A stretch of 64,000 nt of DNA from Strix aluco (GCF_031877795.1 NC_133933.1:25014029-25078028); one strand, 5' to 3'. Counted from the stretch's first letter, positions 1-13,800 are shown. Notes: generated from the letters alone by a model not told the origin. Made by a program: numbers and translations.

Positions 1-1315
1 CGCATCAAGCCATGGACACAGGAGTCACAGCATCAGGGGAACGTACTCACAGGACCATGTATGAGAACGGAGATTGCCATATATTATCATCTGCATTTAA
101 ATCGAACATGAGCATGCATTGATATAATTTCATTGAGTTCTAATGGAGCTATATGGTGTGTTAAGGAAACTAGATAGTTTTCCTCAGAGACATTTAGAAG
201 GAGTGGCTCTGATCCTGCTCTCCACAGTCACTGAGAGTAATTAGGCAAAGAGCTGAAGCCCAGTGTCCTAAATTGAGTGTGGTGAAGGTCTGGATGGAGG
301 AAGTCTTCCTGCTTTCATAGGGTTGGGGCTAACTGTGGTATCACAACGGGAAGAGGACAGCTAGGAGGAGGGAGGAATTATGCCAGTAAAAGTCCCTGAC
401 TACACTGAGTGCTGTTTCAGTGATTAATGTAGTAGAAAGGATGTTTGCATTTAGGTTTTTGCAGGCCTAACTTGTTTTAGAAAATCAGGGCAGTTTTAGT
501 AGTTTAATTTTCATATAGGTGCTAGAAGGTAAGTGGGTCTAGAATTGGCGATACTGTATGTCTTATTCAGATTTTCGCAATGTCCATTTCTATTTCTACA
601 GAATTGCTAATACTAATACTCTGCAAAAGCATAAAGGAAAGTTACAGTCAACAATCAATGCTATTTCTTCTTTTCCCCTAGAGATTCCTTTGATGGAAGA
701 AGACCCTTAGCCTGCACAGAGATGTGTCTTCGTCACATTGCACTGTTGGGTGACATGAATCATGAGGATTTAGAGATAGAAAAGACTATCTGTGGATTTG
801 GGGAGGGTATTTTCCTACTTATCAATCTTCCACGCGATGATGTCACCAGATTGGGTGTACATCTTAATCCTCAGCAGGGATAACAGCATCAGCATTTGGA
901 ACAGCAGTAGTTTTATGAATGAATCCTGGGGATTTGATGAGAGCAGATGTAGAAAAAGAACTGTGGCTTTTTAGAAATGAAATGTATATCTGCATCGCAG
1001 AAAGTCATATGGTTCTGTAAGAAATGCTATTGGATTTTGATACTAACTGCCTCACAAAAGCATGTCCAAGTATGTAAATTTGCTTATAAAGAAAGACTGC
1101 TTTAAATGATCTACGGACCTCTAGTTTATGAAGAATCCTTACGAGTTTAAAAAAATACTAGTACTGAAACATGAAAAAGAGGAAAGATCCTCTTTGGCTT
1201 TCCTATGATAACCAGGAAGCATTTGATTTAGTTGTCGGTGATTTTGTTTCAGACCATGTCTGCAGAAAATATAACAGAAATGATGGGATTCATATATACT
1301 TTGATGTATGATAGC

Positions 1316-1345
1316 AAATATATATAAATATATATATATATTTAA
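1316..1345. repeat. AT-dinucleotide microsatellite
   Basis: A run of TA/AT dinucleotides with a few interruptions, ending in a T/A tract. It is simple sequence with no visible gene association beyond lying within the AT-rich left flank. Confidence 0.85.
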
Positions 1346-1714
1346 AAACTCTTAAAGAGAAAGAAAAGGAAAGACTCCCAGGTCACATAATGATCTGGAG
1401 ATTTTTTAAAGGTAAGGCAGAATTTATATCATATACAGTATTCAAGGTAAAGTATCAATATTTGTATTTATGCAAGACTTCTGTGACTACATTGCATTTG
1501 ATAAATCCTGCTACAATATGAGAGATCTAGAAAATGTTAAAATTATTAAATACGTGCTTAAGAAATGTTGAACGTCCCTGCTTCAACCTTTCTTAAGCTC
1601 TTACAAACGTATATATACTAGAGTAATCTACAGTCATAGCCCAGAGCACTGCCTTGTCCCTGTACGTTGTGGTAGTATTCTGAGCCATTATTGTAGAATA
1701 CTTTTTAAAAAAAT

Positions 1715-1720
1715 AATAAA
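1715..1720 (+). terminator. AATAAA polyadenylation signal with GT/T-rich downstream element
   Basis: A canonical AATAAA hexamer is followed about 35-60 bases later by TGTGTGTAG and then a run of nine T (about 1754-1775), the usual upstream and downstream elements of a vertebrate cleavage site. This makes it better formed than most chance AATAAA matches here. It would end a plus-strand transcript entering from the left. Confidence 0.45.
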
Positions 1721-1789
1721 GTTCAGTTTCAGTTCTTTTGACTTATCCAACTGTGTGTAGTTGGCCTTTTTTTTTCCCTTCCTCACTTC

Positions 1790-3430
1790 TTTCACCAGCT
1801 CCCACCTGAAGGCTGAGATGTCAGCAGAACACCTGCTTCATGGCATTTTCAGCTTTATATTCATTATCCAGCTACAAATGGAGAGAGTGGTTTTGGTTAA
1901 GCAGAGCACATGAAATGGATACAGCAGTGGCGCAGCTTCTGTAGATGCTACATGGCTTCTGTACAGGCTCTTCTCTCCTCTGCATGCTACGCCAGAGCAT
2001 TGTGCTAAAGCCAGTATGAACGGTTCGCCTTTGCAGTGTTACAGGTTATTCGTTATTTGTCAAGAAAATTCCTGGCTGTTTCATATACTTATTGAAAGCC
2101 AAGCAGATTTTTCTCGTCTTATTTTTGGTATTGTGCAAATGAAACATATGTTAAACTGGCAGTGTTTGAAGGAAGAACTCACCGTATGCTAATGACAGAG
2201 ATTGCCATCATGTGGGTTAATCTAAGCCAAAGGAAAAAATAAGACTGAGTTCTGATTTAATGTACAAAGTAAACCCATAGTATCTCTGTTGCTCTAAATA
2301 GAGGATCACTACAAGTTGCTCTGTTATTTTTTCCTGATTGTTTAATTATTTCTATCGTGGTGGCACCTAGTGGCCCCACCTATGAGTCAGGCTAGTAGAA
2401 TGAAAGATGTGCTGCAACCATTCAAGAAAGTGTTTATTAGCATCCTGTCAGCAACTGTATATGACAGCAAGAAGCAAATGGAGACAAAAAAACTGTAATG
2501 GAGAGACAGTTATTACAGTAATCTCAATTATTCTACACTATCATTGATGAGAACGTAGTGATTGGTATTGAAAGATAAGACATATTCCACATTACTCTCC
2601 ATTCTTGCTTACATAAGATTTGCATTTTTTTCTACTGAAATTGTCTCAATTGCAGTCGTATCTCCAGGTTTATCCCAGAGCTGTATTTATCAGGTATTAG
2701 TACTTTCTTTGCTACCCCTTCCTTTTCAGGTCCCACGCTTTCCAGAGGTGTTTGCACTACCAACTGAAGTTCAGGATTGTCACCTCAGCAAACAAGACAA
2801 GAGTCTGTAATATCAACCTTGAATTGAAGCACATCTCAAGTCTACAGTCAGTTAAGTGATTTTTGTTTCATAATGCCATTGAAAAGTATTGGATTTACTT
2901 TAGATGCCCTATAAAATATTATGAAATCTGTCTTTGCTGGTCTTTTAACAGCTTGTGAAATTTCATTCCTTATTAAATTTCTGGACTTCCATTTATTAAT
3001 TTCTGTTATGAAAGCTTCTGATTAATATTTGGAGCTCTACGGTTTTACAGATTTACACTGCTGTATAAATTGTATTGCAGTCATTTTGTTAAGGGAGCCA
3101 GACAGGGTAACTTAAGAAATGTAAATTTATGGCTTATTAGACCATTTTTATTTTAAAAAGTGCAGAACTGCAAATACACTAGAAAATGCTGATGTATTAA
3201 TGTTGCTTGATAGTCCTTTGATAGCACCATACTAAATATCACTTGCAAAGGTAGAAGAGAGGTTTTTACCATTTTTTGCTCATGATATGTAAGACTTCCT
3301 GAAACGGTGTTTTGGGGGGATTACTTGTGTGGTTGAGTTTGGGGTTTTTGCATGCTTGAGTATCTGGGGGGGAAAGAGAGAACTGTTTCTGCTGCTTTTT
3401 TTTTCCACATGGGTCTTGATTTCTCATGAG
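1790..3430. other. Intergenic, nothing recognised
   Basis: AT-rich sequence with short chance frames only. I see no gene, mobile element or clear repeat in it. Confidence 0.5.
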
Positions 3431-3439
3431 AGGTCTGCC

Positions 3440-3670
3440 TGCCCCTGGATCCACACCCATGCCCTGATCCCCAGGTTGATGCCCTGGGCTCAGGGCTGCC
3501 CCCAGGTGCCCCCCAGCCTGCCCAGCATCCTGGTCACCCTACCAGCCTGGAGAACCCTGCAGCAACCTGGCCTAAGACCTCAGGTCAACCTCGAGCACTC
3601 CCTGAGCCCCACATCCAAACCTTCAGGAGGGTGGATGCTCTTAGGGCCCCAAGAGACTAGAGAGCTGGTA
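3440..3670. other. GC-rich islet
   Basis: A sharply bounded C/G-rich patch in AT-rich surroundings, rich in CCCAGG/CCTGGG-type words but poor in CpG, so it is not a CpG island. A plus-strand frame (3329-3679) stays open through it and runs into a donor-like CTG/GTAAGA at about 3669. The encoded peptide is Pro/Ser/Leu-rich and matches no family I recognise. It may be an old GC-rich repeat or a compositional accident. Confidence 0.4.
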
Positions 3671-4454
3671 AGATCATGACAGTATGCTTGCTGTGAAAAT
3701 GAAACCAGATGAGAGGATGAGCATGTCTTATGCTGATCATAAGCTGATTTCACTTAAGCTAACTAGGTGTGAATAAAAACTAACCCAGGAAAATCCTTGT
3801 TGCTGAGGAGAGAAGCAGCATGTTAGTGAAGACGGACAACCCATGTGCCTTCAGCAGAGGGAGGAAAGGGTACGTATTGAGAACTCCAGGAAAGAACTGG
3901 CTTGTTGTTTTTCTGCCAATATTTCTAAAAATGAAAAAGGAGAAGGAGAAATGAGCAATGTGTCAGCCTTCAACACTCACTTATGAACAAGGGCTTGACC
4001 TGCAGAGTGCTGGGGGAAGGGTGGAGATCCAAGGTCTCGCAGCAGCTATGTGCGGAGTGAATCACAACCCAAGCGTGAGTCAACAGGACCTGGCTGCTGT
4101 GAAAATGTTAAATGTCAATACGAGGATGTTTACACAGAACTGTAACTTATAAAATGCATGAAGCAATCCTTCAGCTCCACTGCTGCTACAGCAGTGTCTT
4201 AAATGCTGAGCAAATTTTTTCCTCTTCAAGGGGAATGTGCAGTAGCTGGAGGAAAGCCAAGCAGAGACAATCAAGAACTATTAGAAGTTTGGAAGAGCCT
4301 GTCCTCACAGGTCATGTTAGTGATTATGTAGTGTTCAGTGTGAACAGCAGAAGACCAAAGGGGACACAAAAACTTGGTTTTCTCTAAGAAGCATATTTTG
4401 TGAAGAAGAAGGAATTTATCCATATAAGTAGGACAAGAATAATAGGCTTAATTG

Positions 4455-4665
4455 CAGTTTGAGGGAATTAGGTTAGATACTAGGAAAAACCTTCTAGCCA
4501 CAGGGATGGTTACAAGCAGGGAGAGATGGTCTGAGGAAGTTGTCAAAAACCTCTGTTACAAGAGATTTTTAAAGACTTTTAAATAAATAGGGGTCAGGAA
4601 AACACTGGGGCAGAATGCACTATGGGAGCTTTGGGGACCCTTCTGATTCTCCTTCTGTGTGATTC
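4455..4665 (+). mobile_element. Old CR1-type LINE 3' fragment
   Basis: The order of words resembles the 3' part of ancient sauropsid CR1 elements: a GGTTAGATACTAGGAAAAAC-like opening near 4470, then a tract like the AGGGTGGTTAAGCACTGG portion, a GAGGAAGTTGT word, AGATTTTTAAAGAC, and a degenerate equivalent of the terminal GAGGTCCCTTC segment near 4630-4645. It is heavily diverged and carries no terminal 8-bp repeats that I can see, so it is an old, dead 5'-truncated copy. The ends are approximate. Confidence 0.55.
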
Positions 4666-7600
4666 CCAGCTTTTGAGAACTAAACTTGGCTGATGCATGG
4701 TTTTCCCCATATAGACTAAATCCAAACTGATGGTACTGGGCAAACTGGTCAGCAGCCATCAGAATCACAGCCAGAAATACTATCTATTCCACCAACAGAA
4801 GCTTTTCATGTAGTGAGGGCTGAACTCCAGTAAAAACCTGTGAATTAAACTCTGTTGCATTAAAGTGACATTGATTTCAGAATTTTGTTCTGTGACAAAT
4901 CCAAATTTGGGATTTTCTGGTCTTCATGTCTATCTTAGGCAGTTAAATGAATGCAGGCCTTCTAATACTCCCTGTGCATTAGATGAAGTAAATCCTCTCT
5001 CAGCAGCTATCTGAAGACACCTATTGAGTTCAAGGAAAAACAGCAGCTTAGGCACTGGAGTGCAGAGACATTGTCATGTTTATGCAAAACTTGTTTCCCA
5101 TGCCCCAAAAGCTGTTTGTTCTTCTCTGTGCTGTGCTGCAGTTGGTAGCACAGCTTACCACATCAGGTGTCAGAGGAGGAATAGCACAGATGGGAGAAGC
5201 ACATCTCAAGCTCCCGTTCTTGGTCTCCTGTGGATTCCCAGAGAGGACTCGGGGGCAGGAAGAACTAGAAAGCAAGTAAACATCTGCCCCAAACCCAGGA
5301 GCGTCTCCTATTGTCAAGGGCATGTCCAGTCCCTTCGACATGGTTCCCAAAGGAATTGCACTTGGAGGGGAGGCTCTACAGCAGAGGGGAGATAGGCCCT
5401 GCTTTGCCTATTGCTCTCCCAGGCCTGGGTGTGCAGCCAGAATAGACAGACAATTCCTTCTCCCCCAGAATAATGTACATAACTTCCTTCATGCATTATA
5501 GATTTCTCTTGTCATTACCATTATATAGTAGCATACAGCCCATTCTTCCAGCCCTACCTTCTCCAGGACAGTAAAATATGTTATTTAACAATAACAGAAA
5601 GGGTGTTAGCTTGAGATTAAACTATTTGTTGTCCAGGTGTCAGAGCAGAGTTTTCATAACTCACAGAGACCCCATACAGAAATTGTACAGATAAGGCTGA
5701 CTGGGATTCTTGAGGTAGCTTTCCTCAGCAAGGCAAAGGGACTGTCCCACAGGGCAGGAGGAGCTGGTACGTGGAGACATTTTGTAACCCAGGAAAACTG
5801 GATTCACCTGATAAAATATATTAAACAGAAACTTGGAGAAGAAAGAAAAGACACTTAAATTTTAGTAACATCCAGGGGACATGGTAAGTTACCCGTGTTC
5901 TCCAGTAAGAACAGAGGGAGCTGTTTTCTTAATACAACTGGTTCAAAAGAAAGTCAAGAGGCAGGGAGGGAAGACAAGCTTCCTGGTTTGGGGGTCCAGC
6001 AGCTCTTTTCCATCACCCCTGCATTTCAGTGGTCAGACTGGTTCTGCTTGCAATAAGGGCCTTGGTTTTGGTTTGGATCCACTTTTTCCATTTTATTGTG
6101 TTTTCCTTCTGTTTCCCCTCTGCTTATCCTTCTACTCTCTTTCTCCTTTTTTTTCTGTAACTAATATTGTTGTTCCAGTTCCATCCTGCCACCTTGGTCA
6201 TGCTGGGAAGCGAAACAAGTTGCTTAATTGCAGTGCAGTACCCAGCAGGACACCTCCCCTCCCTCATAAGAGGTTGCTCTTATTTGCCTTCCTCATTTAC
6301 ATTCTCAGCAGAGAGGACAAGAAGGGACATGGAGCTCCTCACTCTGCTGACAAATGGTCCATGAAAATGGTTAGAGAGGAACACCGAGGGGAGCCCACAC
6401 TGCTACATGCATGATGTATTGGTCTCAAGCCTGTCAGCTCATGATCTTTCATTGGCCCAGAATTCACAGGTGCACATGAATGCTCCTACACAAACGCAGT
6501 AGCCAAGATTTTTAAGAATTAGATAATATTTTAGGGTGTTTCAAGGTAAGACATTTTGAAGAGACCCTCCTTTCTGAAACTGGTGAGCTCACAGCTTCAG
6601 AAAATGGGCACTGATACGGCCCAGTTAGGGAGCACAGGGTGCACAGCAGGTCACTTCATCTGACCACTTCCTGGTGCTCCAGTATGAATTTCTTGTCCCC
6701 AGGATAACTGCTTGAACTAAACAGTTGCCAGTTGCTGAGCTGCCAGGTTCACATCTTTTATTTTTTTAACCTAATTAAACTAGATTTATTTTTAACGCTC
6801 CTTATTACCATCCGCTTCTGACTTCCATCCATCTACTGCTGAGTACATGCTGCTCTTGCCAAAGCAAGTGTCTTTCAGCAGCTCACTCAGCCCCCTGGAA
6901 CTGTACTACCCTGCGGGAGATCACACTTGCCACCATTGTCCCTTCTACTAATTCCATGGCAGCACATGCTGTTCGTCTGCCTTGTTCAGTGCTCTCATGT
7001 TAATAACTGTGCAACCAGTTGTTACTTCTTTCATAACCATTACCATAGCTGCCCGTTGTTGATAATTCAGGGTTAATTACTTACTAAAAAGTTTAGCAGA
7101 ACAATTTAGCTTCACTTAGCCTGTTCATCGATGAAGACTATAAATGTCTGCAGTCTATCACTGATACAGATGTTACTGGAGTTTGGTATAATTGGCTTTT
7201 ACTGAAGTGCTGCAGCAAAAATTATGGTTAGTCCAACTGGCAAAGTCAGCTGCCTGCTTGTACACCTACTGCTTGGTTTTCCATTGGATTTTGGGCAAGC
7301 CCTTGGGTGTGCAGCGTAGACACAGCTACAGAAGTGCTGAAGCCCGGCACTAAAAAGGGTATCACGGCAGCTGTAAAGAGTCCAGCATTTCAATTAGGTT
7401 TACAGTGCTGGGCTGATCTATCACAAATACATTTTACTGGAGATAGGCATACCTATGACAAGACTTAGATAACGTTCTCTCTGTTTTATGGAAAAAGCAG
7501 TGGAAAAATTGCCAAGAAGAAGCATCATTAAAGGTAATGATGCCTCTCTAGTCAGTTTTCTCTGGTCTGGCAGTGTCCTGTTCCCTGAAATTTCAAATCT

Positions 7601-9647
7601 AGGAGCTGTTACAGTCAGAAGGCTCTGGATACATCCACTGCTCTCAGTTTCCAGTGAAATGGATGGAAACTGGGACCCCTTTCAGCAACAAGCTCTTTCT
7701 GACCATGCAGTCAGGAGTCCCTATCTCCTGATTCTTAGAAGCAGAAGAAGGGCCATGTGCTCCCATCCAAGGGGAAGTGGGGTTTAGCATTACACTACTT
7801 TAGAGCAAAACTGGACTTTGGAAGCTCCACCCAGCTCTCTGATTTTACGTCCATGACACTATTTGCAGTGAACTGAGGCCGACTTGGTGCATTGTGGTAC
7901 TCTGCATTCATTTAAGCCTTCACAACACAGGGCTGTGCAACACATCAGCGATAGCCTTTGGCTGCTCTAGGCACTGACAAGCAAATGAAAGCAAGACAGT
8001 TCCCCTCCGACACTTTTTAAATCCAGCATGGTGCTGTCTTCTTCTTTGGATGCCTAAGTATGCTAAAAATGCCTAAATATCTTCATATTAAATTATGAGC
8101 AAGGAAGTGATTAATTGTTCCCCTGACCTTCAGTTTCTTCATTGAGACTGTGTCACCAAACCATATTTTATGTCACTAAGAGACAGCAGATGTAAATGAA
8201 ATATCTGCCTGCTCTAGAATATCTAACAAGGGAGGAAATTACTTCCATCCGTTAACACAGACAGATTTTCTTGAGAGGATTTTCTGCCTTCCAAATTCAG
8301 TTTTAAAATGCGATTTCATCCTCACAGGTCTGTCTGTTGGTTTCCAGCACAAGGGGCATTGCCTCCGTTTGTTGGCAGCACTGGCAAGAAAAGCAACCTG
8401 CCACTTTCCTCATCTTAATGCTTTTTTCCACTGCATAATTTTAAAACTATAAATAATTTATAAAAAAGCTGCAACACACAAGATAAATTCAGATTTGGGG
8501 TTTCTTCAGAAGGCAAGGTAGTGGGTATTCTTTCTCAAGAAATTAAATTATAATTTAATTAGCTCAAAAGAAGACTGAACCCCATGCACTTTACTTTTGT
8601 GGTCCAAGACTGAGCATGTAGTAAGTAGAAAGGGGACTTTTTCCCCAAATCATCAGCAAGAAATGACAGTTGGCCTTAGGTCTGTGAGAGCACCCATGTC
8701 TGCAGCACACAACACTGGCACACCCTGTAGCCACATCTGTGGGTGACACAAGTACTGGGAGGCCAATGCCTTTGCACGCAAGGGGAGAGAGCAGTGCTCT
8801 GCCCCCCCTGCCATCTTGTGCCACCCGTGCTGCTACTCCTGCTTGCTCAGGTACGCTGGGCACTGCAGCCCCCCGCTGAACCTGGTGTATTTACAGTCTG
8901 TGGCAGAATGGGCCGCCTGCTGTGGCAGTGTTTTGTAATTTCTTTTCCTTTGTTTGTCCTCTTTGTATTGTCTTTTCCTTGGTTTGTCCTCGCATCAGCA
9001 GCTTTCAACACTATCAGATCATTGTATCAGCATGTTCTTCAGGCCCAGCTGTATGCAGTAGTGAATATTTTCAACTCACCTCAGCTCCAAAGCGAGTGCC
9101 ATTGAAAACTAAACTAAGATAAAAAACCTTAAACAAAAAATCAAGCTTAGGAGTAGCCTTGTTGTTGTGTTGGCCCTGTGCATTCATTTTTCTGTTCAAA
9201 TTAGTCATGCACTTGAAGGATAGGAAGTTCACAACAGGGCAGCCAAATCTCATGTTCAGAATCAGGACCCTGGAAGGAAAAAACAGCATGTAAACCAGAA
9301 AAATATTAGCCCATGATTGCATTGAAATCTCAAAGCTTAATGCAAGATGTGTTCATAAGTGCTTTTGCTGGAAAGAAACAGCCTCTGCCATGCAATTACA
9401 TACTTAAGCTCTGTGGAAAAGATTTGTTTACTGAGTGAGAAAGGCAAACACCCCAGGCTGCTGGTCAGAAAGAGTCCTCTGTAATCATCACAGGCTGCAA
9501 CACAAATACATCAGTTTGAAGACCTTTGACATTTGATTAGTATTTTTCTCATTTATAGAGTGAAGAGAGTTTGGACCTTAAAAGGAAAATGAGCTAAGGC
9601 TTTAATTAGTGGGGCCACAGAGAAAGAAATGAAGAATGACTGTGGAG

Positions 9648-9673
9648 AGCAGTAAGTATAAGCAGTAAGTATA
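9648..9673. repeat. Two exact copies of a 13-bp unit
   Basis: The unit AGCAGTAAGTATA occurs twice head to tail without a mismatch. Each copy contains GTAAGT, which resembles a 5' splice site, but no exon evidence surrounds it. It is probably a simple slippage duplication. Confidence 0.8.
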
Positions 9674-10589
9674 TGCTGAAAGCTTACAGGGAAACTGTTG
9701 CCAAGCAGATTGCGATAGATTTTAAATTCCAAATGTAGATGGACTCACATGGGCAGACGCCAAACACAACTGTTTCTGTATAATTCTAAGAAGGTAGGAA
9801 ATGCAAAAAAATTCAAAAGCACAAATTTGTGATAACTGGGAAATGCTCTACCTGCTTTACCCCTTGGCACGGTCACAGAGAAATGATTCTGCTCTCTTAA
9901 AAACAACAGCTGTTCATTGCTGAAGGCTGTTTCTGGATTTGCACCATATACACTAGTGCAAAAGAGACACAAGTTTATGCTATTTTAGCCCATCTGTACT
10001 GGGCCTTGACCCACACAGCTCCGTCAGTACAAATACCATTGCACTGGCCAGGAAAACCAGTAGCAAAGGTGACTAGACACAAAATTCTCTCAAATGTACA
10101 AAGTAAACGAAGAGTATCAGCAATATGTGGGGATAGTGAAAATGGCAAGTGTGCTATTTTCAGGCAAACATGATTTGTGAGGTGATAGTTGCTTGACAGG
10201 CAGTGAGTCACAGAAGCTTACCCTCTCCAGCATCTCTTTTCCTTAGACAGCACTTTCCACAGCAGGAACAGGTGTAGATAAGAGCAGTGTTTTAGGGCTT
10301 GTGCTGATAGCATAAAACGAGCAGAAACTGCTGTCAGGTCAAAACAGGTAGGAGACATACAGGAAGAGGCCATGGAAAAGTGAAGCACATTTCATGTTGG
10401 AAAGGTTGGACTCGGGTGGATGTAGCTAGAAGCAATGTAACATCCCGCTCCAAGCACTTTCCCCAGTTACTCCTGGCTGGGAGCTGCTGTCAGCCTAAAA
10501 CAGGAGTGCAAGCAGCACTGGTTGGAGCTTGGCTAAACCAGGCACCGGAATGAGATCCAGCACAACTGCTGTATTTTTCTACCTTGGCA

Positions 10590-10850
10590 GGTGAGACCCC
10601 AGTCGATGTGATTACCTGCTGTGGGGCAGGAGGCCGAGTGGCTGGCCACCTCTCCAGAGAGGGCTGGGGTGGCAGGGTGCTGCTGGGAAGCACGGCCTCT
10701 GGCACAGCTTCGTGGTGGGCAGGTCCTCCTGCCACCACTGCTCAGGGGCCTCTCCTGCTCTGGGCATGGGTGCCAGAGGCCACCGCAGCAGCAGAGGGGC
10801 TGCCAGCCAGCCTGGGAATGTGCGTGGCCACCCAGCAGTCCTTCCTCTTG
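10590..10850. other. GC-rich, CpG-poor patch
   Basis: A GC-rich segment with overlapping open frames on both strands, as expected when stop codons are rare by composition. There is no recognisable domain, and CpG density is low compared with the island at 16.4 kb. It is most likely not coding. Confidence 0.4.
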
Positions 10851-13800
10851 AATCTGGGTAGAAGATCACTTTCTCCTGATTCTTGGTAAAAATGGGATCT
10901 AGTAGCGAGACTCCAGATTCTTATTCTGATGCCTGAAGGCATCTTTCCATGTGAAAAAAATGTTACGGACTTTTTCTCTAGGGTATTATGTGCTTTGCTA
11001 ATAAACCTCTTTCGGAGATCCTTAAAAGAAAAATGTTCCTGGAGTGCAAGAAGTGATGTGCTGTTTTTATGCTCTCCTCACCCTTAGTGTTTTTGAGTGA
11101 CACACCATGACATGTTGCAATTCATCTGTCATTTTCACATTTAGGGAAGTGGTCAGAATGGAGCAATCCAACCATCCCTGCTGAATGCACTGTTGTTAAC
11201 TGACAGATGTCTTGAGTGCAACAGGAGTCATGAGGCTGTTGTGGAGGTGGTGCCTTTTAAATCCCAATTGCATGCAGAACCTTGGCATATTGTCACCATG
11301 TACAATTTTCAATTTCACGGGACATTTCTTTTGGTGTTAGAAGAGGATTTTGTTTTACCTTCATCCTCCCTTTTTGTTAACACTGCAGGAATAATTTCTC
11401 GGGGCTCTCTCCTGTCTTCCCTGATACTGCGTGCGCTGTGGGATTCCTGGGGGGTTTCTGTGGGCAGAGAGCTGGCTTGCACGAGTGTGTGCATATGTAC
11501 ACTCACATACAAATGCCAGACAATTCAATAACATGAAAGCTGTCACAGGCCATTTTACTACAGTCCCAACGTTTGAAAGGTATTTAGGTTAGTATAAAAC
11601 CAGGTTTCAGCTCCGGTCAGCTTTTCTTTGCAGAATACAGGGAACAGCTGCCTGGCCAGCGGGCGCTGCCTGAACAAAGGTCTCCTTCTACTCCAAGTGG
11701 CCTCAGGGGGAAGCTGCTGCTGCGTCTGGCCGGCCTGGCAGCAGGGCCTGAAATAGGGATTTGCCCTGTACAGCTGTGGAGGTCAGACAATCCGGGGCTG
11801 TATTTTATATATATGTATTTTAAGTGTGGGAGTACATTTTTCTCCTACAACCTACTCAGGCCTTGGAGAGAAGCAAAGTGGGATGAATCAGTTCCTCAGA
11901 CACTACCCTTTTGTATATTTTTACCTTATTTTTAAGAATCCAAAGCAGGGTAGGAAGCTCTGAGGTTTTTTGCCAACATCTGACCATGCTAATTTCAACA
12001 GATGAAACTTTGGTTTCAGCATGTGTTAAAATGAAAATATCAGCATTTTCAGGCTAAAATGTATTATGTTGAATTACTCATATGTTGTGGCTGATAAAGC
12101 ACTTTCATCAATTGATCAAACTTTGCTCAGTTAGACTTTACTGATCTTGCTTTTCTCTTCTTCGCTCAAACTAACAGAGTCATATGTGTAACTGAACTCA
12201 GTGGTAGCCAAGGCTATACAGGCATATAAAGCCTGTCTGAAGTCATCAATCTCACTAAGAATGAAGCTCACAGAAGCACATTCAGACCAAAATCGATGCT
12301 ACTTAAACCAGGAAAAAATTCACTTGCAGAGGCTCATTTTTGGATCCTTCTATATGCATAAAGAGAGAATAATTATCTCTGTACATCTAGAAATTTATCT
12401 TTTCTTATTCTATCCATTCTGTGGACAAACTGTTGTGTTCACTGCTTTGATAAAAGCTTTCGAAAACACTTTGATAATTCCCCAAACATGCAACACAACA
12501 CACACTGCCTTTTTTTTTTTTAAAAAAGCTGGAGGTTTATTAAGAAGATCACAGATTTTCCTGTTGTGAAATCCAGGTGGGAAAAAATCAAATAAATCTT
12601 GGTATTTAATATGATAATTCTAACTGAGACTCATAAGGTAAAGGAACTTAATGTCATTACCTATGCAAGATATGAAAATGCGTGTCTCCAGAAATAATGA
12701 CCTTATTACAGCATTGATGTTGTGTGGGTGGAAGCCCGCTTTAGAAGAAGCCTGTGGGAAATGATCATGTATTTCACCTGCCTATTGTACATTATAGGTG
12801 AGCCCAGAGGTACAATAAGATACACATTTGGTAAGTGTCTTACATGTAAGAAATCAGTAATTTAATGCATTAATCACCAGAGCACAATTATAGACCTTAA
12901 TTTAGAAGGTATTAGTCATTCACCACAGATAACCTTCAGTGGCTATTAGAATTTCATAGTCTGAGTTCATTACAACTGGCAAATGTCATTTGCACAACCA
13001 GCACACACAAGGGCCTGTTCTTTGGCTGGAAGCACATTTTTTCAGTATTAAATCCACTCCATTAAATACAAGAGAGAGAACCTGTTTGGGTCTTATTTCA
13101 ATAAAGATTATATCCTAGTTGCATTTTAAGGGGGCTTATAAAGATTGCACATTATTAATATATTTTATTAGCATGTTTAAAATGGAGTGGGATACACTGG
13201 AAATATTACAAGCATATCAGTAGAAGACATCATAGTTGGTGAAAAACCATGGCAATAAACAGCCTATTAACCTGTTGCAGTCTTTATCAAAATATGAGAC
13301 AAATGACTGTTTGTTACAAAATCTGTTAAAGCATTTACTGACTTTTTATAAATGAACTTTCATATATGATATTTTCTTGAAATCAGTAATATGCCTAAAA
13401 TTAGGTATCTCAGTGCTTAATTTCAAGAAGCTGCATAAATCTAGGACACAGTAAAATTCTGTAAGTAATTGTTTCTAATTTTTGGTGTTTTCATGTGTAT
13501 AGTGGAGAGGACATCTTTTCTTTTTCCCTTTTTCCTAATCCCTTACGGTGCCTGCTAGGTGTCTAGCTCACTATGTGTATGTGACCTGCATAAGACAATG
13601 GCGGAGCAAGAAACATGTCTCTGCTTAACACAGACACCCTGGCAGAAAGACAACTTCTGTTGTAATTTCTTGCAAGTGACAGAACATGAGATGGTTGTGT
13701 AGGTGTGCCTTTTGTAATCAAAATATAACATGCTTATCTGCATCATGTGGAATTACATTACTTCCTCTGTTTACGAAGGCACTGAAAGATTTCAGCAGGG

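Larger units (their letters stand above)
1..1740 (+). other. Non-coding left flank; possible 3' UTR of upstream neighbour
   Basis: This AT-rich stretch has no open frame longer than about 60 codons and no peptide I recognise. It ends in a convincing plus-strand polyadenylation site. In amniotes the gene upstream of TLR5 in the same orientation is SUSD4, so the region could be the tail of a SUSD4 3' UTR. No sushi-domain or SUSD4 coding exon was found, so the assignment rests on synteny and the poly(A) site only. Confidence 0.25.

Noticed and set aside
10584-10889. 101-codon frame in a GC-rich patch
   Set aside because: Overlapping frames exist on both strands, there is no recognisable domain and no consistent splice context.
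12783-12817. 8-bp inverted repeat TATTGTAC/GTACAATA
   Set aside because: Arms this short with a 19-base gap are expected several times per window by chance. No transposon ends or duplications flank it.
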